From JANQIV01 sp050117315 (GTDB lineage: Bacteria; Bacteroidota; Ignavibacteria; Ignavibacteriales; Melioribacteraceae), in the NCBI GenBank assembly GCA_050117315.1, contig JASFMY010000034.1:1-52939 (forward strand): a DNA stretch of 52,939 nt, written 5' to 3'. The translations under genes were made by a program, and so were the position numbers. This document shows, piece by piece, positions 50,346 to 52,939 of the stretch (the first letter of the stretch is position 1; each line of letters opens with the position of its first letter). The notes under the pieces were generated by a model. That model was given only the letters and a program-made list of their open reading frames with translations. It did no database searches and had not been told where the DNA came from.

Positions 50346-52939
50346 TTATAAACTCGTTTGAAATTCCATTCCGTAAAATATCTCAGGATTTCTTACTCTA
50401 TAAACCGGCGAAGAATCAAGACTCCTTTTTCTCCTGTATAAAGGATTATTCTTTAATAGATTATTTACAAAAAACGAAATTGCAGCGCCTTTCCATAACG
50501 ACTTACTGACCTTCAAATTAACCAGCCATAAGTTGGGATATTTCTCGTCTCTTATTTCATACGGCTCAACCGAATCTACCAGCTTAGAGTATTTTTCGTC
50601 TTCCCTTTCGCTCTCATCAATATATATAGTTTCATCGCTAGCCGTATAATACCCTATGGCTAATGTATCCAAACCGTTCAGCCTCCTTTGTAATCTGAAA
50701 ACCTCTTGCTGTATATGGAGGGTAATCCACATACCCAGCGATTTTGCTTGAATATCGAACCTGTAGTTTAAAAGAAGGCTCTGTATATCATTCTTTTTTT
50801 CATAGTATATTGGTTTTAGCCGGATGCCTAAATCGTCTACATACCTTTCCAGGCCATATCTTATATCCTGTCCCGGGTTAGCTTTTGAGTATCTATAATT
50901 ACCGTTAAATTTGAAAATAGTATTGATTACCGGAATTTTTTGAGTTTTAAAGGAAAATTCTATTCCCTTTGAGGTAAAACTGCCCTTATTTATATATTGG
51001 CTATATGATTGAAATATAGTATCCGTAGTCGTATAAAGCTCGGTATCCGGCCAATTTGGGAACGACTTTTGGTACAAAATATCAGTATTTGTTAATTTAG
51101 TGAACCTGTCTTTTGTTTCATTTATATACCCGGTTAAAGTGAAACCTACCGGGCCAATTTTTTGATCGATACTAACTTCATATTTGTATTGTTTGTATCC
51201 TTTTAGGTTTTCATTGGCTTGATGTTTCATATATGTTGAAACAATAGAAAAATTTGAATCCGGCTCGTTAGGATCAACAACGGAAACAGTGTCTACTATA
51301 TCAAAATATTTGTCCTGCGCAAAAATCATTCCCATAGGCGGAGATTTTGATGTTACACCGTAACCTAACCGTATTTGAGTATCCTCAAACAAGTTATACG
51401 AAAAGTTAATCCGGGGATTAAAGAAAGAGCCGTTGTGTGATTCGATAAAATCACCGTCACCCCAAAGACCGTTAACATTTATACCGGTTGGCCTGTAAGC
51501 CTCGTAACGAAAACCTATTTGTAATGTAAACGGTTTCCAGAGTCTTCCGGCAATTTTGTCTTGAAAATAAAGAGATAATGTGTTGAAGGAAGGAATATCG
51601 TCATATGTCCTCAACCTTGGGGCAACATACGTGTTACTCGTCAGTGGGTATAAGGGGTCAAAAATAATACCTTCGCCGGTATTAAAATCATCGGTCCAGT
51701 TTATACCCATTAAAAACTTGTGCAGAAAACCATAAGTAAAAAAACCTGTTTCATAATTCAAATCGGAATATAAATTCCATTCTTCTCCTTTAATCCATTG
51801 CTTTCCCAGGTAGCTGCCGAATACTATTGTTCCTTCTTGTGCTCCTTCCTCGGTTCTATCGCTTATAACGGCATTATCTCTTGATATAAGCTGCTGCTGG
51901 TATGAATCCCGTTTTGTATAATTAACCGAGAAGATTGCATTTAACTCTGAAAGGGGATTAAAAACATACTTAAAATCACCTATATATTTGATAGTATGGT
52001 CTTTATTATACCAGGCCTGGCGTACATCATCAACAGCCGATTCCTTCTTTTCATCAAATGCTCTTGTATAATAAAATGAATTTTTAAGCGTGATATCCCC
52101 GGTATCATAAATCGCATTCAATTGGGTGGCAATACGCGTATAACCGTCCCCGTCTACTCTCAAATTACTATCGGATGCGGCAAAATTAAAACTGCCGTTT
52201 AGTATCCAATTATTTTCATATCTTACACCGCCGCTGATATTCGCTTCGAAAGTTCCCGGGTTATATTTTGCTTTAAGCCTTAGAGGCGAAGGCTCAGCCG
52301 TAGTTTTTACAATTATTGCCCCGTCTACCAAATCGCCGTATTTAACGGAAGGGATTCCCCTGATAATTTCCACGCTTTCAATATTTTCCGCCGGAACAGT
52401 TCTCAGGTCAACTCCCTCGTTGAATGAAGTATATGTTGCATCCTGCAAATTAGCAGTATTGGAGAGAGGAACATTATCCACAATTACCTGGGTTCCCATT
52501 GACTCACCTCCGCGGATTGCAGCTTGTTTTTGCCTGTATAGTGAAGGATTACTTGTTTTAACACCCGGCATCAATTCAAGTACATCATTCAAACTGGAAG
52601 CCTGCATATGCTCAATTTCACCAGATGAAATTTCCGTTTTCGTCTCAGGATCCAACGGTATAAACTCACTCGTTCCTACAACCTCAATACCCCCGATGTT
52701 AAAGCTGGTCGATTTTAGTACTATATTTACTTCTGTTGTTCTGCCCGAATATACATCAATCTTTTGAGTCTGCTTTTCGAAACCTATATATGTTACACTT
52801 AGTGTGTAGGTACCAGGCTTTAGATTTTTTATTACATAATTTCCGTTTTCATCTGTGGCTGCCCCGAAATTATTATCGGTTATCAATATATTGGCCGAGA
52901 TAAGGGCTTCTCCAGTTTCCGATGTGACTTTCCCTTTTA
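50346..52939 (-). CDS. TonB-dependent outer-membrane receptor (5' end outside the window)
   Basis: The frame is open to the window edge, so this is the C-terminal ~864 residues of a larger protein; the TTG at 52886 is not a true start because coding-quality sequence (GKVTSETGEALISANILI) precedes it. First comes a carboxypeptidase-D regulatory-like domain ('FGAATDENGNYVIKNLKPG'), then a plug ('LNDVLELMPGVKTSNPS', 'IRGGESMGTQVIVDNVPL', 'ENIESVEIIRGIPSVKYGD'), then a 22-strand-type barrel ending '...PEIFYGMEFQTSL'. It takes up a ligand with TonB energy; the ligand is not evident. It leads the operon with DUF4876, DUF6850-like and the T9SS propeller. Confidence 0.92.
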   Translation of the reverse strand, partial: KGKVTSETGEALISANILITDNNFGAATDENGNYVIKNLKPGTYTLSVTYIGFEKQTQKIDVYSGRTTEVNIVLKSTSFNIGGIEVVGTSEFIPLDPETKTEISSGEIEHMQASSLNDVLELMPGVKTSNPSLYRQKQAAIRGGESMGTQVIVDNVPLSNTANLQDATYTSFNEGVDLRTVPAENIESVEIIRGIPSVKYGDLVDGAIIVKTTAEPSPLRLKAKYNPGTFEANISGGVRYENNWILNGSFNFAASDSNLRVDGDGYTRIATQLNAIYDTGDITLKNSFYYTRAFDEKKESAVDDVRQAWYNKDHTIKYIGDFKYVFNPLSELNAIFSVNYTKRDSYQQQLISRDNAVISDRTEEGAQEGTIVFGSYLGKQWIKGEEWNLYSDLNYETGFFTYGFLHKFLMGINWTDDFNTGEGIIFDPLYPLTSNTYVAPRLRTYDDIPSFNTLSLYFQDKIAGRLWKPFTLQIGFRYEAYRPTGINVNGLWGDGDFIESHNGSFFNPRINFSYNLFEDTQIRLGYGVTSKSPPMGMIFAQDKYFDIVDTVSVVDPNEPDSNFSIVSTYMKHQANENLKGYKQYKYEVSIDQKIGPVGFTLTGYINETKDRFTKLTNTDILYQKSFPNWPDTELYTTTDTIFQSYSQYINKGSFTSKGIEFSFKTQKIPVINTIFKFNGNYRYSKANPGQDIRYGLERYVDDLGIRLKPIYYEKKNDIQSLLLNYRFDIQAKSLGMWITLHIQQEVFRLQRRLNGLDTLAIGYYTASDETIYIDESEREDEKYSKLVDSVEPYEIRDEKYPNLWLVNLKVSKSLWKGAAISFFVNNLLKNNPLYRRKRSLDSSPVYRVRNPEIFYGMEFQTSL

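Overview
The window looks like chromosome from an AT-rich, Gram-negative member of the Bacteroidota/Chlorobiota side of the tree, most likely an Ignavibacteria relative. Two secreted proteins end in the 'NYPNPFNPST ... GxYFYxL ... TKKMxLL' type IX secretion sorting domain typical of that group. There are many outer-membrane barrels, a TonB-dependent receptor with a DUF4876/DUF6850 pair, MORN/TonB-C proteins and a YXWXXXGW-repeat protein. Taxonomy is inferred from protein style only. No rRNA or tRNA gene, CRISPR array, integrase or intact transposase was seen.

Layout. 1-1000: gene-poor, with hairpin repeats and an ORF remnant; a small PH-like membrane protein follows at 1039. 1996-8670 (minus strand): a regulated export operon of a 64-aa ORF, TetR regulator, MMPL/RND exporter, LolA-like carrier, outer-membrane barrel and membrane-bound class III nucleotide cyclase, with two matching TetR palindromes. 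9016-11256: secreted GH3 glycosidase. 11617-16414: MORN-repeat protein, a secreted protein coupled to a SET-domain methyltransferase, and the operon egtD-like / cyclic-nucleotide-gated K+ channel / monofunctional transglycosylase. 17015-21091: M14 carboxypeptidase plus an OpuC-like betaine-type ABC importer. 21462-23223: a three-gene cassette ending in a NarL-type histidine kinase. 23310-23624: a 21-bp tandem repeat. 23853-30098: NhaC antiporter, lipoprotein, GH18 protein with T9SS domain, ferritin, ribosomal protein L28 and a YXWXXXGW protein. 30612-39222: mostly housekeeping and envelope genes (M49-like peptidase, thioredoxin-like protein, MORN/TonB-C protein, TrmB, L,D-transpeptidase-like protein, barrel, ROK kinase, aldose epimerase). 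39269-42538: a large PAS/GAF hybrid-input histidine kinase. 43056-52939 (minus strand): TonB receptor (5' end beyond the window), DUF4876 lipoprotein, DUF6850-like barrel, Ycf48/BNR-propeller T9SS protein and a C25/caspase-fold protease fused to HEAT repeats.

Dispersed non-coding repeats are a notable feature. Family A is a palindromic element of about 116 bp in three copies. Family B is a MITE-like element with 16-bp terminal inverted repeats and apparent 3-bp target duplications, in two copies. Family C is a hairpin pair at two loci. Several gene starts were moved downstream of the longest ORF because the extra N-terminus is encoded by such a repeat or by an upstream terminator, and an SD-preceded or signal-peptide Met lies just inside.

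Functional themes: envelope export and uptake (RND operon, TonB cluster, T9SS cargo), osmotic and ion homeostasis (betaine-type ABC importer, NhaC, K+ channel), cyclic-nucleotide signalling (a cyclase and a CNBD channel in different operons), and secreted carbohydrate and protein hydrolysis. All functions are assigned by reading motifs; no database search was run.
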